Of a stretch of DNA of 64,000 nucleotides, positions 1 to 10,503 are shown piece by piece. The translations under genes and the position numbers were made by a program. The notes below the pieces were generated by a model. It was given only the letters and a program-made list of their open reading frames with translations, searched no databases and was not told where the DNA came from. Positions within the stretch are counted from its first letter, which is position 1. Each line of letters starts with the position of its first letter. Source of the stretch: Pseudocercospora fijiensis CIRAD86 (taxonomy: Eukaryota > Ascomycota > Dothideomycetes > Mycosphaerellales > Mycosphaerellaceae); the NCBI RefSeq assembly GCF_000340215.1, contig NW_006921535.1:513874-577873 (forward strand). The letters run 5' to 3'.

Positions 1-38
1 TATTGACTTTGGCAGCACTTCCAACGTGAGATTTCAAG

Positions 39-1183
39 ATGTCTACTGACAAGATTACGTTCTTGACCAACTGGTACACTGGAATGATTGCTGGGCAGTA
101 GATCTTTTGACTGATAGAAGAAAGGCACGCTACGCCATATCACGCCCCATTGTACCTCGCTCAGGCGAAGGGATATTTCAAAGAAGAAGGGATTCAGGTG
201 GCTCTTTTGGAGCCGAACGATCCAAGCGTAGGTCTTGCTCCGAACAAGTTAGAGAGCTGAGATGCTGATGTGAACCAAAGGATGTCACCGAGATCATTGG
301 AAGCGGAAAAGTCGACCTTGGTTACAAGGCCATGATCCATACTTTGGCAGCCAAAGCCCGTAACTATCCAATTGTGTCGATCGGATCACTCCTCGACGAG
401 CCCTTCACCGGCGTAGTCTACCTCAAAGACTCCGGCATCACCACCGACTTCCGCACCTTGAAAGGCAAGAGAATCGGCTACGTGGGAGAATTCGGCAAAA
501 TCCAAATCGACGAACTAACCTCCCACTACGGAATGTCACCATCCGACTACACCGCCATTCGCTGCGGCATGAACGTCTCCAAAGCCATAATCAAAGGCGA
601 AATCGACGCCGGCATCGGTCTAGAAAACGTCCAAATGGTCGAACTCGCCGAATGGCTCTCCTCTCAAGGCCGTCCCAAAAGCGACGTCCAAATGCTTCGA
701 ATCGACGAACTCGCCGAACTAGGCTGCTGCTGTTTCTGCTCAATCCTCTACATCGGAAACGAACCCTTCATCTCCAAAAACCCAACCAAAGTCCAAGCCT
801 TCATGCGTGCCGTCAAACGCGCCACAGACTTCGTCCTCACCGATCCAGAACACGCTTGGGTCGAATACGTAGACTTCAAACCGAGCATGGGAACAGCGCT
901 GAACCGCAAAATCTTCGAGCGATCTTTCGCGTACTTTTCCAAAGATTTGAAGAATGTGCAGCGCGATTGGCAGAAGGTGACCGCGTATGGGAAACGTTTG
1001 GGCGTGCTTGAGCAGGATTTTGTCCCGAATTATACGAATGAGTTTGTGGAGGAGTGGACGGGGGAACAGGAACAGCTTGATCCTGTGGGTGATCAGAAGA
1101 GGATGGTGGAGTTGCAGAAGATTGTGGCTGAGGAAGGTGGGTTCCATCGTCTTGATGTGAAGCGTGTCGCTGCGAGCGCTTAG
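39..1183 (+). CDS. THI5: HMP-phosphate synthase, thiamine pyrimidine biosynthesis
   Basis: Makes the pyrimidine half of thiamine (HMP-P) from its own bound PLP and an active-site histidine in an iron-dependent, single-turnover reaction, as known for yeast Thi5; cytosolic. Three exons read cleanly: 39-73, 125-227 and 281-1183, with GT-AG introns of 51 and 53 bp, giving 346 residues. The start ATG at 39 begins MSTDKITFL, typical of the family. Lys62 and His66 (KAMIH) fall at the yeast PLP-lysine and histidine-donor positions. The CCCFC iron motif is at 195-199, again matching yeast numbering. EPFTGVVYL and GEFGKIQID are family signatures. All key residues are present, so the gene looks functional. 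Fungal orthologues are often controlled by a TPP riboswitch in an upstream intron, but only 38 bp of leader lie in the window, so this cannot be judged. It converges with the SET gene downstream. Confidence 0.95.
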
Positions 1184-1469
1184 GCTGTGGTGTGGATTCT
1201 TGGTGGAGGATCATTAAGGTGGTGTGGACAGGGAGTATATTGCCGAAAGTGGTTAGGTGTTGACGGCGCTCTTCATGTGCATGATTCAACTCACGCGCTT
1301 CCACTCATTATGGATATGATAGGATTGAGTATGTGATTCAAACACATTCCGTAGCTTATACTTGTTGAAAGCTATGCTAAGCTATCGAAATTCAAGTCCT
1401 CATCATAAAACATTTTCATCACCTCGAGTTGAATCCAAGTCGCACGCTTCTTCAAGCCTCATCTCCAAT

Positions 1470-2105
1470 CTACTTTGACTCTCGCTCCTTCACAAGCTGC
1501 CAGATATGCTCATTGAAGAACCACTTCTCAAGTCCCTTCTCGTCAATAGCATCAGCTCCAGCCACTGTACCAAGACACACACCATCTCCCGCGCCGCAAA
1601 GGCATTCGAACGGCCTATCCATATGCCATTCAGTCGAAGGGTAAAAGAACGTCAAAGCATCTCCAGGCTTAACATCGCGATCCCTCGCCACCTTAACCTC
1701 GCCTGCCAGACCAGCGGGCGTGAGATGTTTCGCTTCCTCCCCCAACTTCCCAGAAGGTGGCTCGGTGGGATAATTGCCATCAGCGTCTGGAGCATAAGTG
1801 TGGACTTCGAGGGATGGTGCACAGGAGTGATTCATGTACAGTAAAGCGCTCCGCGGATCTGTCTGCGTGGTTGCGGAAGTCTGGATTGTTTTCCAAGAGG
1901 CCTTGGGTTGAGGGACATGGGAAGTGATGAAGGCGAAGTGGGAACCTGCAGGCGCTGAGATTTTGGATACAACGCAGAGACCGGCTGGGGTATGCTCGAA
2001 AGCGACCAGATCTTCTAGGCCATTCACGCTAAGCTCGTATGCGGATTCTTTGCTGTGCAGGTCGGTGACAACATGGGGAGTTTTCGTTTCTTTGGAGTTG
2101 GTCAT
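1470..2105 (-). CDS. Small SET-domain protein with post-SET cysteine motif
   Basis: A single-exon protein of 211 residues. The SET-domain hallmarks are visible: NHSC at residues 92-95, which in SET enzymes helps form the S-adenosylmethionine and knot region, and an aromatic-rich FFYPSTEW at 153-160 in the place of the usual catalytic tyrosine strand. A post-SET-like CLCGAGDGVC at 168-177 would bind zinc together with the NHSC cysteine. The N-terminal 90 residues are short for a full SET domain. This is the compact type found widely in fungi and bacteria, whose substrates are mostly unknown and need not be histones. There is no signal peptide or membrane segment. The ATG at 2105 is the first in the frame. 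Methyltransferase activity is inferred from the motifs only. The gene converges with the THI5-type gene, 286 bp away. Confidence 0.75.
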   Translation of the reverse strand: MTNSKETKTPHVVTDLHSKESAYELSVNGLEDLVAFEHTPAGLCVVSKISAPAGSHFAFITSHVPQPKASWKTIQTSATTQTDPRSALLYMNHSCAPSLEVHTYAPDADGNYPTEPPSGKLGEEAKHLTPAGLAGEVKVARDRDVKPGDALTFFYPSTEWHMDRPFECLCGAGDGVCLGTVAGADAIDEKGLEKWFFNEHIWQLVKERESK

Positions 2106-3233
2106 TTTTGGCGGTTCGTTGTTGTTGATGTTGCAATTTATCGAATTGCTTTGAGTAGGAGGCAGAAGAACTCTGGCACAAAGTCCATGGGCTGCCTGAT
2201 CGAGGGATGTGTGGTGAGAAATTGAGGAAAGGGCAGATCTGGGAAAGATGTGGATGCTGACAGCGCCTCAGGAAGAGATCTGGATAACCGAGGCTTGGTG
2301 GAGACTTCTTAGTAGAGTACCGACGGTCTTTGTGCCTGCTGAAACAGAGAGCTCGAAGGACCCTTGAAAGACTGAAAGTGTGCTGGCGGATAAATGGTGT
2401 CCCACTGCAATTGACTTTACATGTGAAGGTACAGTACCTAGGCACGTCAGCGTTAGCTCTCCGGCTTATTAATCTTGGGAAAGCTCACTACTAAGTAAGC
2501 CAGCATGAGGCCCATTAGTATGAACACGCTCTTTGCATCTGTAGATGAGATCTTGAGCAAAGTCATGTTCATAGTACTGCCTTTGTTGGAAATCTTACAG
2601 GGGAGAATCTTGCCTCATTGACTGCCTCTTTCGGCATTCGTGGATGGACCTCCGCTCTGAGTTCACCTTGGGTGAAGTAGCTCGCGAGCCGTCTGAATAG
2701 TAGACTTTCGCCCACGGGAGGCCATTAGTGACAGAAAGGAACAAAAGTTTTCATTCGCGTTCAAAGAGTCCTGGCCTGGGTATTGTTGAAGCGAGGTGTG
2801 AATCCTGCCCGCTTGGGCCGCTGCTGGGCCAACGCTTCAAATGCTCCTTCTCTCCGACCCTCTCCGGAGTGACTGATCCAACAACTCCTTTCACTCCTCA
2901 TCATTATTTCCATCGAACATCAAGTGCTCACGATCTAAATGACACAGCGTCAGCACTCAGACCATGCAAATCCCATTGACTTACAGTCTGCCCAAACTCC
3001 GACAACACCCGAGCATCAAAAGAAGTCAACCACTTGTCAGCAGGAGTAACGGGGAACACAGCACCAGACAACATCGAGTGCGTCACTGATCAAAGAGTAC
3101 ATTTCAGTTTCCAGCCGAGATAAGGTTGCAAAGTGCGAGTAGGTCATTGATGCATAGGGCATATTTACCAAAGTAATGAGTCTAGGAAGGTACAGGTGTC
3201 GCTCCAGAATCCTCTCCATCGTTCTGACCGCGA
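2106..3233. other. Intergenic region, no gene supported
   Basis: About 1.1 kb between the SET gene start and the lipoxygenase stop. Only short frames without recognisable domains are present. It should contain the SET gene promoter (minus strand) and the lipoxygenase 3' end. I see no repeat or RNA gene. Confidence 0.6.
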
Positions 3234-5840
3234 TCAAACAACAATCGAGACAGCATTCCAGCTTGGACTGAGGACATTGTAGCGGATTTCCGATGAATCC
3301 CACGTGGCGTCTCCGTACTTTCGAAACTCGTCCTCGCTGTCTGCCAAAGCTTTGTAGAATTTCGCTGCGGCTTGCGCTATACCTTTGCTGGCAGCATCGG
3401 GCTTGTCCTTATAGAGATGATATTTCGATGCGGCGTACATGATCAGGCTCTCCTTGTCTCCAGGCTTTGAAGATAGTAGGTATGGAATGTGCGAGGTCAG
3501 GAGCCACTCTCGAGGATGATTCATCGGTAATGCGTCGACCAGATCCTGTTCCTTGTAGTTGTCCAGCTCGGCACGCGTTGTTGGTACAGGCCTATAGAGG
3601 CAAGCAGGCTTGTTCGGAACGAAGCTCTGATAGTAGTTCTGCAGATAGTTCACAGCAGTATGCTGAGGTGATGCGAGATGTATACACATCGTGACTGCAT
3701 CGACAAGCATGTTGAAGTTTACAATCGTGGGAAACGTACGTATTTCGGCGCCGCCTCCAACAGGGGCGGATGGCGTTTGCATGATGTCGCACCAATCCTT
3801 GATCGCAGAGTCGTGTAAGACAGCCAAGTCGGCGGAATGAGGGTCGTTACCGTAGTGTACCTTGAGCACGTCTTCCACGAACTCGCGTATTTTGAACCAC
3901 ATCGAGTAGATGCATCTGGCATAGGCATAATTTCGATATCTGGCTTCGTGGCGTCTCGAGACTGGAAAGCCGCGGCGCGCGAGGTCATTGGGAGCGTAGC
4001 TGCTCACAAAGTCGAACTTCTTGTACTCCGTCAAGATGAAAGCTTTCGCTTGATCCAGTTTCATACCGATTAATTCGCAAATTACATTCGGACATAGTGA
4101 TGCGCGGGAGCCAGCGTTGACCGAAAGTGTCTTCTGCCACTAAGAATGAGGAGCACGAAGGTTAGCAATTTTCTCAAAGATGAATGAGACCACACTGCTG
4201 GGTTCGATCTCAGGACCTCAGCAGGATCCGCTTGGCGGAGTCGTGCCTTGCACCCTTCGGGATACTTACATGAGGGTATAGGAGCTGGAACACCGGGTGG
4301 CTATCTTCAAACGCGCGTTGAGCTCCGACAATCGTTGCTTCCTCCATGAAATGGGTGTTGACCAGATGTGCTGTGATCTCATGGCGCACCTAGTCACTGC
4401 ATTGAACACATGTTTTCGCATAGCGCCATGGCCAGTCTTCACTCTGTTCAGACAGGCTCAGCTCTTTGTTGTAGATTGTGACCTGTTGCAGTAAGACGCA
4501 ATGTTAGCAAGTACGTTCAAGCAATTTTGGAGCTCTCGTTCCCCCGACTCACGGATTTCGCTGCGCTACCACGCCAATCGCAGACAATTGCGAGAGGTTG
4601 CAGTTGACCATCTGGCTGCAAATGGAAGAGGCAGACAGCTGCAACACCATAGCGGAAGCTCTCCTTTGACATTTTGCCCAATCCAGCATCGTAGTACTCA
4701 GTATAGCTGCACTTCATTTCTTGGCTGGGAGAAAAACCTGCTCCTTCGCGGAAGTCACTGTAGTCTTGCATGTACAGAGATTCGGGGTCGTTGAGGACCA
4801 GAGACTGGATCTTTAACTTCATCCTCTGGTCAGCAGCGGACTGAGTGGCATTTTCTATGAAATGCACGATCCACTTCTGGCTTGCACGTTCGATAGTAGT
4901 TGGGTTTGAGCCTGAGAAAAGATCAGCACTTGTAAAGTTGCATCCTATCAATGCTACGAACCAGTCAAAAACTGCTGGGCGAAACGCCTATCACTGTACC
5001 AGTCAAGGATGTCGCCCATGTTTGGCAAATTGAAGATGCTGCAGCTCATCAGTGTCCGTAGCAGAGAGTGATTCATGATAGCCCTCACTCATTGCGATCG
5101 AAAAAGCCTCCAGTCCTTGCCCTTTGACGCCTGTTGTAGTCCTCGACGTCCTTCAAAGTGCGGCCCTGATCAGGTCTGCCCATATCACCAAGTGCCACTT
5201 TTGCCCGTTCCTGCGCAACAGCCACGATGGAGGTAGTGATGAACTTCTTCGGGATAAGCTGAGGTAGCAGCGCTGTCATCTGAGCAAGTCTCATCTTGCT
5301 GAACAAGTCTGCACGTGTCATGGTAGACTTCTGCCACTCTCCAGGGTTCATGTCCGACATTGCTCTATTGCCGGCGAGATTCAAATGTGGCGGGTATCCA
5401 TCGGATGTAGGATCTGTGAAGCTGAATGCCTGTCGCTTCTGCTCAATGGTCCATGGACGCGGGATTGATGGCTCGAAATTGGCAGTGTTCATGAACGAAG
5501 CATAGCTGGAGTCGATCTGCTGAGAGATCTTGGTCAAGGCGAGCTGAGTGTCGCGGTATGTCCCTTCTGCGATGGGTGATATTGGGTAGTCCTGAAACTT
5601 TTGGAGTAGCGATTCTGGATTCATGTGAGCTGCATCTCGTTCTTCGTCAGTATATTTCGGCCTCGCGGGCAGCTTGTTTATGTTCGCTAGCTCGGCAAGG
5701 AAGACTCCTGTGTCCAAAGCAGGAATGGGAATATCTTCCACGTTGCTGGGCCATTGCTGTTGATTGGACTGGGTGGAAGTATCTGTCGCTTTGACGATGA
5801 CACCCGGCGTCAATGCCACGGGAGTCCTGTCTGATGCCAT
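3234..5840 (-). pseudogene. Lipoxygenase gene interrupted by one in-frame TAG
   Basis: Lipoxygenases add dioxygen to polyunsaturated fatty acids. Five exons on the minus strand join in frame: 5840-5089, 5038-4962, 4911-4553, 4482-4270 and 4139-3234, with GT-AG introns of 50, 50, 70 and 130 bp; 769 codons including the stop. All five metal-ligand positions are filled: His435 and His440 (HLVNTH), His627 and Asn631 (HTAVN), and the C-terminal Val768. DWYSDRRFAQQFLTGSNP matches the family substrate-channel region, and the HP...LLYPH motif follows the first His pair. No secretion signal is seen. Codon 427 is TAG (4390-4392) where TGG would be expected, nine residues before the first metal histidine, so translation would stop without either His pair. 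Everything downstream stays open, so the break looks recent or could be a sequencing error. Whether the native metal is Fe or Mn is unresolved. Confidence 0.85.
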
Positions 5841-6003
5841 GTCAAGGTGTCGATATTAGAGAAAAGGGAGTTCTGTACAAGGATGCAACAATGCGAGAGG
5901 GAACCGTGGAATCAGAGCAGAGAGAACGCCGGAATTTCAGACAACCTACAGCCTTCAGGCAATCTCAAGCGGGCCTGTGTCGGCGACGTGAGCGTGCTTG
6001 CAA

Positions 6004-6043
6004 GAGCAGAGCAGAGCAGAGCAGAGCAGAGCAGAGCAGAGCA
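6004..6043 (+). repeat. Pentamer microsatellite (GAGCA)8
   Basis: Eight perfect tandem copies of GAGCA lie in the 408-bp divergent spacer between the lipoxygenase start (5840) and the HUB1-like start (6249). The unit length is not a multiple of three and the array lies upstream of the chosen start, so it is probably non-coding leader or promoter DNA. Confidence 0.95.
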
Positions 6044-6248
6044 GTCAGGTGCAGAGCGGCTCATGCTGCAGGTGGCCCATGAAGATGGAAGAGCAGACAC
6101 AGGAAGTGGGAAGGAGGGATGCGATCTCACATGCAAGAGCCAAGCCTTGATGGGTCGGAGCTGGGTCCGTAAGCGAGAACTCTACGTCTTCGCTATCCAA
6201 GGCCAAACTGCAGCTTCTGCACCTGCACTCGCATTTCCAGAAACAGCC

Positions 6249-6977
6249 ATGGCTTCAGAAGACGAGCGGTCGAGATCGCCTGCTCGAGACGCGCGACCCA
6301 AGAAAAGCAAGAGCAGTGGCTTCAAGTGGAAGGAGAAGCGAGGTCGAGATGAAGACAGCAATAGCAATCCACGCGACAGCGGACGACGAGAGCGTGGATA
6401 TCGAGACAGGTCACCACGGCGAGGCAGCTACCGAGATCGCGACAACTACAGGCGCCGGGATGATTCACGTGAGCACAAGGACGACGATCGCAGGAGAGAC
6501 CGATCGCCAAAGCCTAGAGAAGACGACCATCGCGAAGGTGGTCGTGGTGGAGGCGATAGCTATCGATCCGCACGCGATCGCTCGCCGCCGCAAAGAGACG
6601 ACATGGCTTCGAAATTCGGAGACTATGTCCCTCGAGCCAACACAGCAGACAAGCCAGCAGACAAGCCAGCAGACGAAAGCAAGCCCGGCGAGAAGAAAAA
6701 GAAGGACAAGAAGGCAAAGGCTGCGCCAGTCTCGAATGAGCCTATGATTGTCGTGAACGTCAACGATCGACTGGGAACAAAGGCCGCCATACCATGCTTG
6801 GCGAGTGATTCCGTGAAGGTATTCAAGGCCATGGTGGCAGCTCACATTGGTCGGCAACCGCACGAAATTATGTTGAAGAGGCAGGGAGAACGGCCTTTCA
6901 AGGATCAGCTGACGTTGGAAGATTACGGAGTCAGTAACGGGGTGCAGCTGGATCTAGAATTGGACACGGGTGATTGA
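6249..6977 (+). CDS. HUB1: HUB1/UBL5-like ubiquitin fold with Arg/Ser-rich N-terminal extension
   Basis: A single exon of 242 residues from the ATG at 6249; upstream in-frame sequence includes the pentamer repeat and looks untranslated. Residues 1 to about 120 are rich in RS, RD and RR pairs, like splicing-factor RS domains. A short A-D-K-P repeat and a lysine-rich linker follow. Residues 166-242 match HUB1/UBL5: VNVNDRLG at the start, CLASDSVKVFK with the aspartate aligned to yeast Asp22 (which contacts HIND motifs in Snu66), and LTLEDYGV near the end. HUB1 acts non-covalently in the spliceosome, and an RS domain would suit a nuclear splicing role. Yeast HUB1 is only 73 residues and ends in two tyrosines plus one residue. 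Here the tail is LDLELDTGD and lacks the double tyrosine. The fold call is strong; splicing function is inferred. Confidence 0.85.
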   Translation: MASEDERSRSPARDARPKKSKSSGFKWKEKRGRDEDSNSNPRDSGRRERGYRDRSPRRGSYRDRDNYRRRDDSREHKDDDRRRDRSPKPREDDHREGGRGGGDSYRSARDRSPPQRDDMASKFGDYVPRANTADKPADKPADESKPGEKKKKDKKAKAAPVSNEPMIVVNVNDRLGTKAAIPCLASDSVKVFKAMVAAHIGRQPHEIMLKRQGERPFKDQLTLEDYGVSNGVQLDLELDTGD

Positions 6978-7379
6978 GAAGTTCGGGGATGCTCTGCAGA
7001 GGGTTATAGAATTCATGAACGAGGCGAAGGACCTTGTGCCACCACTCCAATACATTCGTGATTGAGCTCAGGTGAATAATGGAACTACACACCCGACTGC
7101 TGCCCAAGGCTGGTTGGACAATCGGACCGAAGATCAAACAGTGACGTTACCTCTGGGCGAAATCAGGAGACATGAAGAGACTACCAGGTCTTATAGCATG
7201 CTGCATTGCGCTACATTTAGCTTGCGGTTAATGCGGTAGGCTCAGGTGTCAAAGGGTCTAGTCCGCCGCCGAGAAGACCTGAGAGCGATGTGTTCTGGAG
7301 CTCCCTCGACTATGAATCATCAAGCGGGCGCAGGAAGAGAAAATTCACTGCCTCGCCACTTCCTGAATCCATCCAAAAC

Positions 7380-8178
7380 CTACGACTTGCGACAGAATCT
7401 CTTGTGCCTTGAACAATCTTGTCGCTGACACTCCGCACCGCAATATTGCCGACGTCTGCATTTCCCACACCATACCAAACCCGTCCTGTCCTCCCTCTTG
7501 TCCCTGCGACACCATCCGCACAACGCCCTGGAAAAGCATGAGGTCCGCATTTTTGACTGAGAACGCGTGCAAAATCTCGATGTGCTGCACCTGAAGCGGT
7601 CCGCCATCTTCACGGACGAAAACCACCTAGTCTATATAGCAACCCTGACCAGGGTAAAATTGACCAAGAATTTTCGGATCTGGGCTATCACAGCGCAAAC
7701 TGAGCCACCTGGTGAGCCCATTCTGTCGACACACCGATTCTTCGAAGCTCGAGCTGCGTATGCCGTAGAACTTCACAGGAACCCCCAGTGTTTCCGATGT
7801 CGTGCTGTGGGTCCACACACCCGGAAGGTCGCAGTCGAAGATGTTCTTGGGTAATTTTCCAGCGAGGCCGAACTCGTGGAATCCGTTGTCTGTAGGCTGT
7901 TCGTCTGCGCACCAGATGACCACGTCGACGAGTTCTTGTGCTCCAGTTTTATCGCTCATTGTCATTCTGAATGCGTCTGCTGGTCGCTGTTTGGAATGTA
8001 CTTCCTTTAGCACACGACCAGTCTTATCAAGCCTCGCGTCGTGTTTGCTAATAGCGACTTTTGATCTCCAGTCAGTGCCAGAGAATTTGGAGAAATCCGC
8101 GAGTTTGAGAGAGCCGAAATGACGATGTCGGAAGGTAGCTCCAAAAAGAGCATACGGGTCACGGAGCGCAATTCTTTC
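7380..8178 (-). pseudogene. Disrupted gene with a C-terminal MYND zinc finger
   Basis: One frame is open from 8178 down to a TAG at 7627-7629 and reads like real protein (for example DPYALFGATFRHRHFGS, then LVDVVIWCADEQPTDN). It stays coding-like beyond the TAG for about 50 codons. A complete MYND finger then appears in a different frame just before the stop at 7380: CGWC, then CGKC, YCGAEC, a His and a final Cys, with the spacing C-x2-C-x11-C-x2-C-x4-YC-x3-C-x7-H-x3-C. I found no canonical intron that removes the TAG and joins the two frames, so at least one nonsense change and one frameshift seem present. MYND fingers bind proline-rich partner peptides; the rest of the protein is unrecognised. 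The 5' end is unclear because a TGA closes the frame at 8179-8181. Extra exons with weak splice sites remain possible. Confidence 0.55.
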
Positions 8179-8181
8179 TCA

Positions 8182-8929
8182 AAGTCCCTATATCAATATG
8201 ACAATGCGGAAGTGTCTGCTGAGACGTCATTCTGTCGCTTATCCATGGCCACTCGTGCTCAAGAGCGTGGATTGATTTCAAGACCTCCCTGGAATCTGGC
8301 ATCACTCCGCTTGAGGGACAGGACGAAGGTCGTCGCGTAAAACATGGCATGCTCATTGTCATGGCATTCCCGTGAGCGACTCAAGGGACAGAACTCAGCA
8401 TCAGATCTGAAGAGGCAGCACCTAGCCGAGCATCCAAGCCATGCGGCCCGGTCGGCCTCGTGACCCTGACGGCGGAGGCTTCTACGTTTTCGTTGGCCAC
8501 CACGTCCCGTAAGCAACAAAGTAACACCAAGGAGTGAGATGGAGAAATGCTGCAAGCATGTCAGCAAGAGCACGCCGGGATGACGCGCTGAATCTACAGC
8601 TAGCTTCGATGCTCGGTGATTCTGGTCGGTGTCTCGTGGTTTGGATATTATCTTACCGCCCATGGAAGGAAGCTACGTGTACAGTTTGCTGAGGCCCTTT
8701 GCCGCAATAGCGATCAATGAGACGAGCGAGCCTCCGAGCACAAAGCTCTCTTTCTGCCGATGGAGTTCTCGGGCGTCTTCAAGGCATTGCGACCTATCCG
8801 AGCTTTGGGCGTGTCATTTGCTTGGAGCCTTATCGCCGCAAAGTCTCAGTCATGGCTTTAGACATAAAGTGCTGCCGTCTGGAGACTGTGATCAGGTATG
8901 CTCAGCAGCTTACAGAGAGAATACCCAAG
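8182..8929. other. Intergenic region, no gene supported
   Basis: About 750 bp between the MYND-finger remnant and the metalloprotease. Short minus-strand frames at 8159-8663 could hold a 5' exon of the MYND gene, but no joined reading convinced me. The last part should contain the metalloprotease promoter. Confidence 0.4.
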
Positions 8930-10503
8930 ATGCGATTTGCCAGTCTAATCGTCTCAGCCTTCCTAGCCGTGTTGCCTTTTGCCACCACAGCACAATGGAA
9001 CGACTTCTATGCCGATGGAGGCCCGAGCATCGCGACACCTGAAGATGCAAATCTCGAATACGAAGTGTACTACGAAGGAGTCTTGAATCGCCTAACTGGT
9101 TGTACCGTCAAGCGCGGGCGATACATGACCGATGCAATGATTCATGCGTCTACGATGCTGGGTTTGGTGACCAAGCTTCGGGAAGGAAAACGCTCCGTCT
9201 CTTCCCACGATGGCCGGATGTTCGATCTCGAAGGCTCAAGCAAAATAACATCAGAAGAGCTCCTTCAATTAGAAGAAAGATACTTTGGCAAGCTTTCAAA
9301 GGAGCGTCAGGATACAATCACCAGTCAGTTGCACAACTGTAATGTAGGCCTCCTGAAAGATGCGCTAACGAGATTGCAGGTACTCTTGGCAATGCCCTGG
9401 CTAAATTGCCCCATATCCATATGATTTGCCTCGCGGCATGCCCTCCCGGTGTGGCAGCTCTGGTGTCCGAGTTCTACAACGAGACCGTCCACTTCTGTCC
9501 ACTTTTTTTTGAGGATGGAGCATCCTGGTGGGACATCGTTCTTCAACGTGATCATCGCGTCAGAATTGAGTCGGCTCAAAAATGTCGAAGTTTGACGGTC
9601 ATTCATGAAATGATGCACCTTGCTGATAGACCGTTTACTGGTCTCGATATTGATGAATTTCCTGAGCACAGTGAGTCCTGAAACCTTCCCAAGCTTGGGA
9701 CTTGTCTGCCTCGAGACTGACCTTGTGTAGTTGGCGACCAGATTTTCGAATGGTGCAATGAGTATGAGACCAACTGCGAAGTGTACGGCCGAGGCGCTTC
9801 CCAGACGTTGGCCGGGATCAGCTCACGCCAGGCTTTGCAGAACGCTGACAATTATGCTTTTTATGTTGCCGACGTCGCGCTTGCCTTCGCAGACGGCATG
9901 AACGAGCTCGAACGAAGACGGCAAGGGGAGGTCGAAGCAAGTTGGCCTTCTTCCATCGAGAGTACCGCGCGACCTGACAAGCTTTCCAACGACATCATTC
10001 CCTCTGAAAGAACCCAAACCGAGCCGGATGTGACAACGCCGCGAGAAGATGAACCACCAGCATCCGCCGACGACACTACCATCACGCATCTGTCAGATGA
10101 TAGCGAAAGTCTAACGGATGTCTCTCAAACACAATCTGACAATGGCGGACTCACAGATACACCTCGGGACGATCATCAGAATCGTGTTGACGCCTTCACT
10201 GACGACACTGTTGCGCATCTGCCAAGTTCCACAGACGTCTCTGGGACACATTCTGACGATGACGAACCCACAAACACACTTCCAAATTCTCAACAGAATC
10301 GCGTTGACCCCTTAATTGGCGAGAGTATGAATGAGTACCCCGGCTACTTGAGAAGCATTTTGAATAGATTCGGAGTTTTCCGCAAGAGAAAGTACGCAGA
10401 TGGACGTGGGAACGATCGTATCTCACAGGAAGCACCGGATACCAGCTCAGAGGGTGTCCGGACAACCTCGATGGCTGACGAGGTTGGGCGTGAGGAGCTG
10501 TAG
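8930..10503 (+). CDS. Secreted HExxH zinc metalloprotease (M35-like) with acidic repetitive tail
   Basis: Three exons, 8930-9338, 9380-9670 and 9731-10503, with introns of 41 bp (branch GCTAAC) and 60 bp; 490 residues. The ATG at 8930 gives a clear signal peptide, hydrophobic core LIVSAFLAVLPFA, cleaved near TTA-Q. HEMMH at 212-216 supplies two zinc histidines and the catalytic glutamate. The third ligand may be one of the aspartates in GLDIDEF (226 or 228), as expected for deuterolysin-type (M35) enzymes, which use Asp. The upstream strand VHFCPLFFED and the downstream NADNYAFYVADVALAFAD also resemble M35 proteins. From about residue 310 the chain turns into a Ser/Thr/Asp/Glu-rich, probably disordered tail with an imperfect repeat of about 40 residues built round HLxxxxxxxTDVSxTxSD and QNRVD. 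Likely an extracellular protease; the substrate is unknown and the exact peptidase family is less sure than the motif. Confidence 0.8.

Noticed and set aside
4196..4260. Possible tRNA gene
   Set aside because: A B-box-like GATCGAACCC exists, but I could not fold a full cloverleaf (no proper acceptor stem or seven-base anticodon loop). Kept only as a low-interest finding.
5847..6248. N-terminal extension of the HUB1-like gene through the pentamer repeat
   Set aside because: It would begin at GTG, include the microsatellite, and has no conserved look; the ATG at 6249 starts the RS domain in a good context.
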